Notes: a model not told the origin generated them from the letters alone. A stretch of DNA of 64,000 nucleotides from Streptomyces actuosus (GCF_016921115.1 NZ_JAFFZS010000020.1:60560-124559); one strand, 5' to 3'. Shown: positions 35,957-45,444, numbered from the stretch's first letter. Numbers and translations are program-made.

Positions 35957-38900
35957 GGACGAGGCCCGCCACATCCTTCTCAAGTTGGGCCTGTGGTGGC
36001 CGGAAGCCGACTCGGGCAAGCTGCGTGATGCGGCGAACGCCTGGCGTGCCTTCGCCGGTTCCGTCGACGACGTCCGCTCACCGGTGCACCGCAGTGCGTC
36101 GTCGGTCGTCCACAACAACACGGGCGAGTCGATCGAGGCGTTCGAGAAGTTCTGGAGCCGGTACGCCACGGATCACGACGACGGCTGGCTGAAGGACCTG
36201 GCGGACTCCGCGCGGGAGATGGCCAAGGCACTCGAGAAGTTCGCCGACGCCATCGACGACGCGATCAACAAGCTGTGGACGCAGATCGGCATCGACGCGG
36301 CCGTCATCGCGGGCGGTGTGGCACTGGCCTTCTTCACTGCGGGCCTGGCCTCGGGGGCCGCCGCCGTGGCGGCGGAGGCGGTCGTCGAATTCGGCGCCAC
36401 GCTGGGTGTCGCGGTCTCCACGACGATCGCCGAGATCGCCGCGGGCGCGCTGGTCGCCGCGGCGTTCGGCGGCGTCGAGTCGGTCACGGTCGACCTCGCC
36501 GTGGCACAGCCCCTGAAGATGGCGACCGGCCTCCAGCACGGTTTCAGCCTCGACGAGGTCAACCAGGCGGCACAGGACGGCATGATCTTCGGCGGTGCGC
36601 TCGGCGCGGGCGGCGGAGTGCTGAAGGCGGGCATGGAAGGCGCGCTGTTCGACAGCGCTCCGCTACTGCGCCCGCCGTCGCTCCGCCCCGACCTGGTGGA
36701 ACTGGGGCCAGCAGCCCGCAGCGCCGAGCGCACCCCGTGCGTAGGCGAGCCGATCGACGTGGCGACCGGCGCCATGCTCATGACGCAGACCGATCTGACC
36801 CTCCCGGCCGCTCTCCCCTTCGAGTTCACGCGCACGCACCTGTCCTCGTACCGGGGTGGCGTCTGCTTCGGCCCGACCTGGATCTCCACCCTGGACGAGT
36901 GCCTCCAGATCGACGGCGAGGGCGTCGTCTTCGCCGCGGCGGACGGCATGCGCCTGGTGTACCCGGTGCCCGAACCGGGCGTTCCCACGATGCCGGTGAA
37001 AGGCCCGCGCTGGCCCCTGGAGTGGGACGGCAAGCCGGACGGCGCGATGACGGTCACCGACCCGGCGACCGGCGTGATGCGCACCTTCGCCGCCCCTGTC
37101 CCCTCCCCGACCTTCGGCGTCTTCCACCTGGCGCTGGACTCCTGGAGCGACCGCAACGGCAACCGCATCGACGTCGAACGCGGCGACGAGGGCATCCCCT
37201 TCGGCATCCGCCACTCCGGCGGCTACTACGTTGCCGTCGACACCCAGGGCCCACGCATCACGGCCCTGCGCCTCCTGGACGAGCCGCCCTCCCGCTACCG
37301 CCCATCAGCCGCGCCCGACGAGGGCACGCTCGTCATGCGCTACGCCTACGACACCGCCGGCAACCTCACCGAGGTCATCAACTCCAGCGGCGAACCCCTC
37401 CGCTTCACCTACGACACCGAGAGCCGCGTCACCCGCTGGACCGGCCGCAACGGCACCTGGTTCTCGTACGTCTACGACGAGCGGAGCCGCGTCGTCCGCA
37501 CCGACGGCGTCGACGGCATCCTCTCCGGGACACTGACGTACGACGACGAAGAACGCACCACGACGTACACCGACTCCCAGGGCCACACCTCGGTCCACCG
37601 GTACAACGCCGAGGGCCTGGTGGTGGAGGAGACCGACCCACTCGGGCATGTCACCCGCACGGAGTGGGACGAGTACGGCGACAAGCCTATGACGGTCACC
37701 GACGCCCTGGGTCACACCACGCGTTACGCCTACGACGACGCGGGCAACATCACCGGACTTAGCCTGCCCGACGGCTCGGTCGCCCGGGCTGCGTACAACG
37801 CGCTTGGCCTGCCCACGGAAGTGGTCGAGCCCGGCGGGGTGGTCTGGCGGCACACGTACGACGAGAGGGGCAACCTGCTCAGCACCGTGGACCCGGTCGG
37901 CGCCGAGACGCGGTACACGAACGACGCGGCGGGCCGCCCCACGGCGATCACCAACGCCCTCGGCCACACCCGCACGGTCGCCTACGACGACGCCGGCCTG
38001 CCCGTCACCCTGACGGACGAGATGGGCCACACGACGGCCATCCGCCGGGACGCCTTCGGTCGGGTGGTTGAGATGACGGACCCGCTGGGCCACACCACAC
38101 GCCTCGGTTGGACGACGGAGGGCAAGCCCTCCCTGCGCGAGCAGCCCGACGGCACCCGGGAGTCGTGGTCCTGGGACGCGGAGGGAAACCTTCTCTCCCA
38201 CATTGATCCAGCAGGTCATACGACCCTGCACACCGCGGCCCATTTCGACGTACCGGCCACGAGAATCGACCCGGACGGCGCCCACTACGCGTTCTCCTAC
38301 GACACGGAACTGCGTCTGACAGAGGTCATCAACGCGCAGGGCCGCACTTGGTCGTACACCTACGACGAGTCAGGTCGTCTCGTGACCGAGACGGACTTCA
38401 ACGGCCGCACGCTGACGTACACGCACGACGCGGCAGGTCGGGTGACTGCGCGGACCAACGGAGCCGGGGAGACTTTGCGCTTCGCGCGGGACGCGTTGGG
38501 GCGGCTCGTGGAGCAACGGTCGGACGCGGACGACGTCACGACATTCGCTTATGCGGCGGACGGCCGCCTCGCACAGGCGGTGAACGCGGATGCGGACGTC
38601 GCGTTCACCCGGGATGCGATGGGCCGCATAGTGAGCGAGACCGTCAACGGCCGCACCACCACGTACGCCTATGACACGCTGGGCCGCCGGGTCCGACGCG
38701 AGACCCCATCAGGGCTGGCCTCGCACTGGACATACGATCCGGCGGGCAGGCCGACACAGCTGTGTTCCGAAGCGGGCGCGCTGACCTTCACGCATGACGC
38801 GGCAGGGCGCGAGACACAACGTCACTTGGGCAGCGGTGTGGCCCTCACGCAGACCTGGGACGCGGTCGACCGCCTTACAGCCCAATCTCTCACAGCGGGT

Positions 38901-40211
38901 GCGCACAACCTGTTGCAGCACCGCGCGTACGCCTACCGGGCCGACGGCCACCTGACCGAGATCCGAGAGCTCACAACGGGCACGCGCCGCTTCGACATCG
39001 ACACGATGGGCCGAGTGACGGGTGTACGCGCCCATGGCTGGAGCGAGACCTACGCGTACGACAGCGCCGGCAACCTCACTGACGCGTCCGCGGCCGCCCA
39101 TGTCGCCGCAGGTGGTCGTGACATCGACGGCATGCTGGTGCGGCGGGCAGGCGACACCACGTACTCCTATGATTCCCAGGGCCGCCGGACCCAGAAAACG
39201 CGCAAGCTGTTGAGCGGGCAGGCGAAGACGTGGGCGTACGCCTGGAACGCGGAGGACCGGCTCGTCGAGGTCGTCACGCCCGAGGGTGACCGATGGCGGT
39301 ATGCCTACGACCCGCTGGGACGGCGCATCGCCAAGTTCCGCTGTCTGGCGGATGGTTCGGAGGCCGACCGAACGGACTTCACATGGGAGGAGACTCTTCT
39401 CGCCGAGCAACTCCTCACGAGCGGCGGCGTCACGACGTGGGACTACGCCCCCGGCACACATTGCCCCGTCGCCCAGACCACCAGCAGCCACGTGGTCGGT
39501 CCTGCGGGTGCGTCCTTCCTTTCCCGGCTCGCCGAGGAGACCACGGCCGACCATACCACTCACTTCCACGCCGTCATCACGGACGCCATCGGTACCCCGA
39601 CCGAACTCGTCTCTCCCGACGGTGACGTCGCCTGGCAGCGGCGTACTACCCTCTGGGGCACACAGTTTCCGACACCCGCAGACGACGCCGAGTCCGTGGA
39701 TTGCCCCTTGCGTTTCCCCGGCCAGTACGCCGATGCGGAATCCGGTCTCAACCAGAACTTCCACCGCTACTACGATCCCGAGACTGCGGCGTACCTCTCC
39801 CCGGATCCGCTCGGTCTGGAAGCCGGTCCGAACCCGTACTGGTACGGCCCTCATCCGCTCACCTGGACGGACCCCTACGGTCTCGCGCTCTGCCGCACCA
39901 CTCCAAGGCTGGAGAACGGGAACCCCAAGGAGGGGTGGCAGCACATCGACGAACGTCACATCTCGGGGACCGCCCAAGGCGGCCACGGCGATCTGATGCC
40001 CCCGTCGACCACCCGTGGGCAGGTGGAGAAGGCTGTGAGGACAATGATCGAGCGAGGTCAGCGGGTATCGGATCCCGGGCGCCGGATCCAGACCTTCGAG
40101 AAGAGGATGACCGTGAACGGCATGTCGGCCCGATATCGGCTCATCGTCGACTCCGAGGACGGAAACCGCGTCATCACCTTCTTCCCGGTAGGAAAGAGCT
40201 ACACCCCGTGA
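35946..40211 (+). CDS. RHS-repeat polymorphic toxin with C-terminal nuclease-like domain
   Basis: This 1421-residue protein has a helical N-terminal domain (about 1-115), two hydrophobic segments (about 120-190) and a DUF6531-type beta domain (from about 255, with Gly-Glu-Pro-Ile-Asp-Val-Ala-Thr-Gly). About 35 YD repeats then form the RHS shell, ending in the conserved core Arg-Phe-Pro-Gly-Gln-Tyr...Tyr-Leu-Ser-Pro-Asp-Pro-Leu-Gly-Leu and Asp-Pro-Tyr-Gly-Leu-Ala. The last 105 residues are the variable toxin: Gly-Trp-Gln-His-Ile-Asp-Glu-Arg-His near its start and Val-Ile-Thr-Phe-Phe-Pro near its end. These resemble the BECR-fold (barnase/EndoU/colicin/RelE) ribonuclease toxins; this is a tentative call. 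Export probably involves the WXG100-like partner. The GTG at 35946 has GGTGG five bases upstream; 35937 is an alternative. Confidence 0.88.
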   Translation: MSIEDEARHILLKLGLWWPEADSGKLRDAANAWRAFAGSVDDVRSPVHRSASSVVHNNTGESIEAFEKFWSRYATDHDDGWLKDLADSAREMAKALEKFADAIDDAINKLWTQIGIDAAVIAGGVALAFFTAGLASGAAAVAAEAVVEFGATLGVAVSTTIAEIAAGALVAAAFGGVESVTVDLAVAQPLKMATGLQHGFSLDEVNQAAQDGMIFGGALGAGGGVLKAGMEGALFDSAPLLRPPSLRPDLVELGPAARSAERTPCVGEPIDVATGAMLMTQTDLTLPAALPFEFTRTHLSSYRGGVCFGPTWISTLDECLQIDGEGVVFAAADGMRLVYPVPEPGVPTMPVKGPRWPLEWDGKPDGAMTVTDPATGVMRTFAAPVPSPTFGVFHLALDSWSDRNGNRIDVERGDEGIPFGIRHSGGYYVAVDTQGPRITALRLLDEPPSRYRPSAAPDEGTLVMRYAYDTAGNLTEVINSSGEPLRFTYDTESRVTRWTGRNGTWFSYVYDERSRVVRTDGVDGILSGTLTYDDEERTTTYTDSQGHTSVHRYNAEGLVVEETDPLGHVTRTEWDEYGDKPMTVTDALGHTTRYAYDDAGNITGLSLPDGSVARAAYNALGLPTEVVEPGGVVWRHTYDERGNLLSTVDPVGAETRYTNDAAGRPTAITNALGHTRTVAYDDAGLPVTLTDEMGHTTAIRRDAFGRVVEMTDPLGHTTRLGWTTEGKPSLREQPDGTRESWSWDAEGNLLSHIDPAGHTTLHTAAHFDVPATRIDPDGAHYAFSYDTELRLTEVINAQGRTWSYTYDESGRLVTETDFNGRTLTYTHDAAGRVTARTNGAGETLRFARDALGRLVEQRSDADDVTTFAYAADGRLAQAVNADADVAFTRDAMGRIVSETVNGRTTTYAYDTLGRRVRRETPSGLASHWTYDPAGRPTQLCSEAGALTFTHDAAGRETQRHLGSGVALTQTWDAVDRLTAQSLTAGAHNLLQHRAYAYRADGHLTEIRELTTGTRRFDIDTMGRVTGVRAHGWSETYAYDSAGNLTDASAAAHVAAGGRDIDGMLVRRAGDTTYSYDSQGRRTQKTRKLLSGQAKTWAYAWNAEDRLVEVVTPEGDRWRYAYDPLGRRIAKFRCLADGSEADRTDFTWEETLLAEQLLTSGGVTTWDYAPGTHCPVAQTTSSHVVGPAGASFLSRLAEETTADHTTHFHAVITDAIGTPTELVSPDGDVAWQRRTTLWGTQFPTPADDAESVDCPLRFPGQYADAESGLNQNFHRYYDPETAAYLSPDPLGLEAGPNPYWYGPHPLTWTDPYGLALCRTTPRLENGNPKEGWQHIDERHISGTAQGGHGDLMPPSTTRGQVEKAVRTMIERGQRVSDPGRRIQTFEKRMTVNGMSARYRLIVDSEDGNRVITFFPVGKSYTP

Positions 40212-40645
40212 TCAATGTGCAGTTCACCGTACGGCCCGGTCAGGGCGACGCCAGCGGGTTCGATCTGGGCGACATGGCCGTCACTGGGGATCTCGGCACG
40301 GCCGACTCGGCCGGCCATATCCCCGATCAGGGCATGATGATCTACCTTTCGGCCGTCCAGTTGCTGGACAGCCTGGGTTCCTTTCTCCGGGGCAACGCCC
40401 GCATGCTGAGCTTCACCGGTGCCGACACCTCCTTCGGCCTTGTCGTGCGACGGACCAAAGACGGCCTGTCGGTCGCTGGTAAGGACGGAGTCGTCGCACG
40501 GACGACGGCGCCGGAACTCGCCTCCGCCGTGATCCGCGCGGCAGAGGACCTGGGTCCCGCCCTCCCTCCGGAAGACCCGGTCGCATCCGACTGGGAAGCT
40601 GCCCTCGCCGCCTTCCGTCCTCTCGTACCGGGCAGGAAGGGATGA
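40208..40645 (+). CDS. Putative immunity protein for the RHS toxin
   Basis: This 145-residue acidic protein starts with a GTG that shares four bases (GTGA) with the RHS stop codon, the position of immunity genes. It begins Ile-Asn-Val-Gln-Phe-Thr-Val-Arg-Pro-Gly and looks like a small mixed alpha/beta protein with no signal peptide or membrane helix, so it would act in the cytoplasm by binding the toxin domain. I do not recognise the family; the call rests on position and size. Confidence 0.7.
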   Translation: MINVQFTVRPGQGDASGFDLGDMAVTGDLGTADSAGHIPDQGMMIYLSAVQLLDSLGSFLRGNARMLSFTGADTSFGLVVRRTKDGLSVAGKDGVVARTTAPELASAVIRAAEDLGPALPPEDPVASDWEAALAAFRPLVPGRKG

Positions 40646-40714
40646 GTGCCGACAGCCTGGATGACGAAGGCCGAGGAAACGTCGAGCACCCTGCCCCGGA
40701 CGTACACGCGCCTT
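40643..40714 (+). repeat. 72-bp dispersed repeat, copy B
   Basis: It matches 29059-29130 at 66 of 72 positions. It starts at the TGA stop codon of the immunity gene. Confidence 0.9.
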
Positions 40715-40970
40715 GAGACCCGCTCGCCGTTGCCTGGTGCGGTCGCCCAGCTCATGGAGAGCCACCCCGGCTCACGGGTACAGCCGGAATTGCAATTCAG
40801 ACAGACGGCGGCGGCTCACGCGGAGGCTGAGGTGCCTGAGGTGCCGTTGAACACGCGCACGATGGCGGGGGCATGGCGTCGTCGGTCTCGACGACGGCCG
40901 AACCCTGGTTCTGGATCACTTTCCGTGCCGCAGCCACGGAGGGTCACCACAACCGCGATCATGAACGGCC
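40646..40970. other. Spacer between toxin cassette and IS remnant
   Basis: These 325 bases hold most of repeat copy B and then about 250 bases without a gene. GGTTCTGGATCACTTTCCGTG at about 40908-40928 resembles the ends seen in Streptomyces ISL3 elements and may be the surviving IS terminus; I could not confirm it without a partner end. Confidence 0.4.
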
Positions 40971-41728
40971 TCACGCCGCGAGGAGGACCCGCTTGCGGAG
41001 CAGGTCGAAGTTGGCGCGGCCGAACATCTGCCGCTTGATCATCTTGATCTTGTTGTTGTGGCCCTCGACGGCACCGGAGCTGTAGGGCAGGCTGAGCCCG
41101 GCGACGACGGCGTCGAGGTCCTGGCCGAGGCCGGTGACGAAGCCGTGCAGGGCGGGCACGTCGTCAGCCTGCACGCCATCCATCCACTGACCGAGGTCCT
41201 GGCCCCGGCGGTCGTTCATCAATTCGGCGAAGGCACGGACGTGTTCGGCGGTTCGGTCGAGGGCGGGGCAGCGGGCGAGAATCTGCTTGGGCTGCTGGGC
41301 CTGGTCGTCGTCGAGCCGGTCGGGGTGGCGGGTGATCCAGCTGGTCACGTCGCGCACGGACGGCGCTTTGCGGGGCGGATCGTCGTGCGGGAAGGCTTCG
41401 CGGAGCCCTTGGACGTACCTTTTCACCACGCTTTCGCCGCCGGGATAGCCGCGCTCGCGGACTTCCTCGAACAGCCGACGGGCGACGGTGCAGCCTTCCG
41501 CCCACCGCTGATGCAGGTAGGGCTTGTAGGGGTCGAGGATGCTGGTCCGGCCGGTCCACCGTCCCACCAGGAGCTCGTCCGCGGTGGCCGCATGGGCGAG
41601 GCGGCGGACGGTGTTGCGGGCCAGGCCCAGCCGACGGGCGATCGGCCGCAGCCCGAGCCCCTCATCCATCAGGGCGTGGACGACCGCGTGCTGCTCGCGC
41701 ACCCGGTCGGACAGACGGCCCGACTGCC
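40971..41728 (-). mobile_element. Truncated ISL3-family transposase
   Basis: The frame encodes about 250 residues of the C-terminal part of an ISL3 transposase: a helix-turn-helix (Gly-Leu-Arg-Pro-Ile-Ala-Arg-Arg-Leu-Gly-Leu-Ala-Arg-Asn-Thr-Val-Arg-Arg), the linker Leu-His-Gln-Arg-Trp-Ala-Glu-Gly-Cys-Thr, and the end with Ser-Ser-Gly-Ala-Val-Glu-Gly-His-Asn-Asn-Lys-Ile-Lys, which holds the last catalytic acid. The N-terminal zinc-binding and first catalytic parts are absent; at about 41728 homology ends and unrelated element sequence begins. It cannot transpose by itself. Confidence 0.8.
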
Positions 41729-41825
41729 GTGGTTCATCCGGAGATGGCGACGCAAGCTCCGGGCACTCCAGGGACACCGCCCGCGAAGCCCTGAAGGACG
41801 AACTCGCCCTGGAAGGAGCCACAGC

Positions 41826-42014
41826 ATGACCACTGCCGCGCCCGAACTGCTCACCGTGCCGGAGGTCATGACCCGGCTCAAGGTCGGCCGCACCAAGGTG
41901 TACGACCTCATCCGCACCCGCCGCCTGGTCTCCATCAAGGTCGACGGATGCCGCCGCATCCCGGACGACGCCGTACGCGCCTTCATCCGCCACCAGATGG
42001 GAGAAGCGGCCTGA
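41826..42014 (+). CDS. Excisionase (MerR-like helix-turn-helix)
   Basis: This 62-residue protein is a complete excisionase-type HTH: Leu-Leu-Thr-Val-Pro-Glu-Val-Met-Thr-Arg-Leu-Lys-Val-Gly-Arg-Thr-Lys-Val-Tyr-Asp, then Ile-Lys-Val-Asp-Gly-Cys-Arg-Arg-Ile-Pro. GGAAGGAG lies before the ATG. The stop overlaps the integrase ATG by one base (TGATG), so the two are coupled. Upstream an open frame ends in Thr-Ala-Arg-Glu-Ala-Leu-Lys-Asp-Glu and may be the 3' relic of a replication gene cut by the IS fragment. Confidence 0.88.
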   Translation: MTTAAPELLTVPEVMTRLKVGRTKVYDLIRTRRLVSIKVDGCRRIPDDAVRAFIRHQMGEAA

Positions 42015-43183
42015 TGACCAAGCGTCGTAGCCGCGGTGACGGCGGCCTGCACTGGGACGAGAAGAGACAGCGTTGGATCGCCACGGCGAACCTCGGCTTC
42101 GACCCGAGCGGGAAGCGGATCGTGAAGCGGGGGAGCGGCAGGACCAAGACGGAGGCGAAGAACAAGCTAAAGGAGGTACTGCGGGACCATGAGGACGGCC
42201 TCGCCGTCGCGCCGACCAACTACACCGTCAAGGACGCGGTCACGGACTGGCTCGCCTACGGCCTGGCCGGCCTGGACCCCAGCACCGTCGAAACCACCAC
42301 GCTCCTGAGCGAGAGGCACGTCATTCCCTCGCTCGGTGCGCGCAAGCTCCGCGACCTCAGCGCGGAGGACGTGGACCGCTGGCTTGCCGAGAAGGCGCAG
42401 AGCCTCAGCACCCGGACCCTCCAATCGATCCACTCGTGCCTGAACCGCGCAGTCAAGCGGGCCATGGCGCGGGACAAGGTCAAGCGCAACGTCGTCGAGC
42501 TGTGCTCGGTCCCCCAGGGGCGGGCCGGACGTCCCTCCAAAGCGCTGACGTTCGCGCAAGCAGAGGCCGTGCTCAAGGGCGCCGAGGGGACCTCGATGCA
42601 CGCCTATGTCGTCCTCGCCCTGCTGACCGGCGCCCGCACCGAGGAACTGCGAGCCCTCACCTGGGACCACGTCTTCCTGAAGGGTCGCCCCGAAATGGAC
42701 CCGCCGCAGCCTCCCCACATCGCCGTCTGGCGGTGTCTCCGGTGCACCGGAGACACCAAGACCCGGAAGTCCCGGCGCACGCTCGCACTGCCGGCGCGCT
42801 GCGTCGAAGCCCTCTGGCAGCAATTCGAGGATCAAGGCTGGGACCGGCTCGCCGCTGACGACAAGTGGGAGGAACACGGCCTCGTCTTCTCCTCGGCCGT
42901 GGGCAAGCCGCTCGACGCCGCCAACGTCCGCCGCGCCTTCCGCCAGGCGCTCAAGGATGTCGACGGCATCAACGTCGACGAGTGGACGCCCCGGGAGCTC
43001 CGGCACAGCTTCGTGTCGTTGCTCTCCGATCGCGGCGTCCCGTTGGAGGAGATCTCCCGACTCGTCGGGCACTCCGGGACGGCCGTGACCGAGGAGGTCT
43101 ACCGGAAGCAGATCCGGCCCGTGATCCAGACCGGTGCCGTGGTCATGGACGGGATCTTCGGGACCGATCCGCAGCACTCGTAG
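42014..43183 (+). CDS. Tyrosine site-specific integrase
   Basis: This 389-residue protein has an arm-binding N-terminus (about 5-60), a core-binding SAM-like domain (about 70-165) and the catalytic domain (about 180-375). Catalytic residues are present: Arg in Thr-Gly-Ala-Arg-Thr-Glu-Glu-Leu-Arg, the Glu-Leu-Arg-His-Ser box, His in Leu-Val-Gly-His-Ser-Gly, and the nucleophile Tyr in Val-Tyr-Arg-Lys-Gln. A Cys-x2-Cys pair (Cys-Leu-Arg-Cys) lies in an insertion near residue 240. The gene ends 105 bases from the 3' end of tRNA-Pro(CGG), the likely attachment site. Confidence 0.92.
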   Translation: MTKRRSRGDGGLHWDEKRQRWIATANLGFDPSGKRIVKRGSGRTKTEAKNKLKEVLRDHEDGLAVAPTNYTVKDAVTDWLAYGLAGLDPSTVETTTLLSERHVIPSLGARKLRDLSAEDVDRWLAEKAQSLSTRTLQSIHSCLNRAVKRAMARDKVKRNVVELCSVPQGRAGRPSKALTFAQAEAVLKGAEGTSMHAYVVLALLTGARTEELRALTWDHVFLKGRPEMDPPQPPHIAVWRCLRCTGDTKTRKSRRTLALPARCVEALWQQFEDQGWDRLAADDKWEEHGLVFSSAVGKPLDAANVRRAFRQALKDVDGINVDEWTPRELRHSFVSLLSDRGVPLEEISRLVGHSGTAVTEEVYRKQIRPVIQTGAVVMDGIFGTDPQHS

Positions 43184-43235
43184 TCACCCGGTAAGACTCA
43201 CAGATCGATAGTCACGCAGTTAGACACGCAGCAAA

Positions 43236-43274
43236 GCCAGAGGGCCCTCACCGAATCGGTAAGGGCCCTCTGGC
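43236..43274 (-). terminator. Terminator downstream of tRNA-Pro
   Basis: A perfect 13-bp stem (43236-43248 and 43262-43274) is followed on the minus strand by TTT. It lies 15 bases past the tRNA 3' end and can also stop rightward transcription from the integrase gene. Confidence 0.75.
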
Positions 43275-43288
43275 CTGCTACTTGGCTG

Positions 43289-43362
43289 TCGGGGTGGCGG
43301 GATTTGAACCCACGACCTCTTCGTCCCGAACGAAGCGCGCTGCCAAGCTGCGCTACACCCCG
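43289..43362 (-). tRNA. tRNA-Pro (anticodon CGG)
   Basis: The minus strand folds as a 74-base cloverleaf: acceptor CGGGGTG/CACCCCG with discriminator A, anticodon stem CTTCG/CGAAG with loop TTCGGGA (anticodon CGG at 43328-43326), and T arm GTGGGTTCAAATCCCGC. CCA is not encoded. Its 3' half probably serves as attachment site for the adjacent integrase. Confidence 0.95.
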
Positions 43363-43395
43363 GCGTCGCTGCTCGTCGCGGCGACGTCGTTTACT

Positions 43396-44190
43396 TTAGC
43401 CCACCGGCGGCCGGAGACGAAATCCGGTTTTCCCGTGGTGGTGGGCGCGGTGGCGGACGAGGTTGGGGCGGATGTGGTCCACGGCCACCAGCAGGACGGC
43501 CAGGGCGTAGAAGGAGAGGCCGAGGAGCAGCGCGTTGGCGAGGATGCTCTTGTAGCCGTGCTGGTCGACGTCGAGGAAGGGGTAGAGGTAGCGGGCCGGG
43601 GTGCCGGGGAGGAGGAGCTCGCCGCGGGCCAGGGAGAAGACCAGGTAGGCGGCGGGGTAGAGCATCCACGTCGCGGCCTGGCGCAGGTGGAGCGCGGCGG
43701 GGGCGGTCATGAGGAGCCAGTCGAGGACGGCCGCCGCGGGGACGACGGTGTGCAGGAGGTGGTGGGCGAGCGTGTGCCATCCCGTCGAGGCGGTGGCGTC
43801 CGCCATCGTGAACGGAGGGGCCGCGTTCGTCAGGACCAGGTGGTAGACCAGGGCCGAGAGCACCACGTACAGGAGCGCGGCACCGGTCACGGCCGAAGGG
43901 AGCGGGCGGCGGGCCGTCCAGGCGCGGCGGGCCGAGAAGAGGCACACCAGGCACAGCAGGATACTGCTCTGGACGGTGAAGTAGCTCAGGACCCGGGCCG
44001 GGCTGCCGAGCATCACCGCCAGGGTCACGCCGCCGGCCGCGAGGGCGGCGACGAGCAGGCGGTAGGCCGCGGTGAGGGGATGGCGTACGGGGGTCACCAC
44101 CGCGGCGGCCGGGACGGGGGAGCGCAGCGGGGCGGGTGTTCCCGGGACCGCGGGCAGGTCCGGGATGTCCTTGGGTATCGGGGCGGTCAT
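43396..44190 (-). CDS. Pr6Pr-like multi-pass membrane protein
   Basis: This 264-residue protein has about six membrane helices after a 30-residue Pro/Ala-rich N-terminus. It carries Tyr-Phe-Thr-Val-Gln-Ser in the second helix region, His-His-Leu-Leu-His-Thr-Val-Val-Pro, and the segment Tyr-Pro-Phe-Leu-Asp-Val. These match the Pr6Pr/FAR-17a-AIG1-like family of bacterial membrane proteins. The function is unknown. It stands alone just past tRNA-Pro. Confidence 0.82.
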   Translation of the reverse strand: MTAPIPKDIPDLPAVPGTPAPLRSPVPAAAVVTPVRHPLTAAYRLLVAALAAGGVTLAVMLGSPARVLSYFTVQSSILLCLVCLFSARRAWTARRPLPSAVTGAALLYVVLSALVYHLVLTNAAPPFTMADATASTGWHTLAHHLLHTVVPAAAVLDWLLMTAPAALHLRQAATWMLYPAAYLVFSLARGELLLPGTPARYLYPFLDVDQHGYKSILANALLLGLSFYALAVLLVAVDHIRPNLVRHRAHHHGKTGFRLRPPVG

Positions 44191-44514
<324 letters not shown>

Positions 44515-45444
44515 TCAGTCCCGTTCGACCAGGGTCAGCAGCGTCGCCTCCGGCGGGCAGGCGAAGCGCACCGGCGCGTAGCGGCTGGCGCCGCAGCCCG
44601 CGGAGACGTGGAGGTACGACGTGCGGCCCTCCGCCGTGTGCGTGGACAGGCCCTTCACGCGGTCGGTGTCCAGGTCGCAGTTGGTGACCAGGGCGCCGTA
44701 GAAGGGGATGCACACCTGGCCGCCGTGGGTGTGGCCGGCCAGGATCAGGGGATAGTCGTCCGCGGCGAACGCGTCCAGCGCGCGCAGGTACGGGGCGTGC
44801 ACCACGCCCATCGACACGTCCGCCGCGCCCGACGGACCGCCGGCCACCCGGGCGTACCGGTCACGCCGGATGTGCGGGTCGTCCAGGCCGGTCAGTTCGA
44901 CCGACAGGCCGCCGTCGATCTTCAGCACGCCGCGGGTGTTGGTCAGGTTCAGCCATCCCGCGGCGTCGAAGCCGTCGCGCAGGCCCTCCCACGGGTTGTG
45001 GATCGCGTCGACCACCGGAGGGTTGCCGTTCAGGCCGTGGCGGCCGGACGCCTTCTCCAGCAGGTAGCGGGCGGGGTTGCGCAGCTTCGGACCGTAGTAG
45101 TCGTTCGAGCCGAAGACGTACGCCCCCGGGAACTCCATCAGCGGGCCCAGCGAGTCCAGAACCTCCGGTACGCCCTCGGGGTCCGAGAGGTTGTCGCCCG
45201 TGTTGATCACGAAGTCGGGGCGCACGCCGGCCAGCGAGCGCAGCCAGCGCTGCTTCTTGCGCTGGCCGCCGACCATGTGGATGTCGGAGACCTGGAGAAC
45301 GCGCAGCGGGCGCATGCCGGAGGGCAGGATGGGTACGGTGACCCTTCGGAGGCGGAAGGAGCGGGGCTCGAAACCCGCGGAGTAGATCAGTCCGGCGGCG
45401 CCAACCGCCGCGATTCCCAGGGGAACTCCGTATCGCGCGCGCAT
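44515..45444 (-). CDS. Calcineurin-like metallophosphoesterase (YkuE type)
   Basis: This 309-residue protein has an N-terminal membrane anchor or signal (about residues 5-24) and the metallophosphoesterase blocks: Val-Ser-Asp-Ile-His, Asn-Thr-Gly-Asp-Asn, Gly-Ser-Asn-Asp, and Ala-Gly-His-Thr-His-Gly-Gly. The short His spacing and N-terminal helix suit the YkuE-like group, which acts on the outer face of the membrane. The substrate is unknown. It is divergent from the YqeY gene. Confidence 0.9.
   Translation of the reverse strand: MRARYGVPLGIAAVGAAGLIYSAGFEPRSFRLRRVTVPILPSGMRPLRVLQVSDIHMVGGQRKKQRWLRSLAGVRPDFVINTGDNLSDPEGVPEVLDSLGPLMEFPGAYVFGSNDYYGPKLRNPARYLLEKASGRHGLNGNPPVVDAIHNPWEGLRDGFDAAGWLNLTNTRGVLKIDGGLSVELTGLDDPHIRRDRYARVAGGPSGAADVSMGVVHAPYLRALDAFAADDYPLILAGHTHGGQVCIPFYGALVTNCDLDTDRVKGLSTHTAEGRTSYLHVSAGCGASRYAPVRFACPPEATLLTLVERD

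Noticed and set aside
37300..39900. Possible DNA tandem repeats or a CRISPR-like array in the RHS gene
   Set aside because: The similarity is at the protein level (YD repeats); the DNA units differ in length and sequence.
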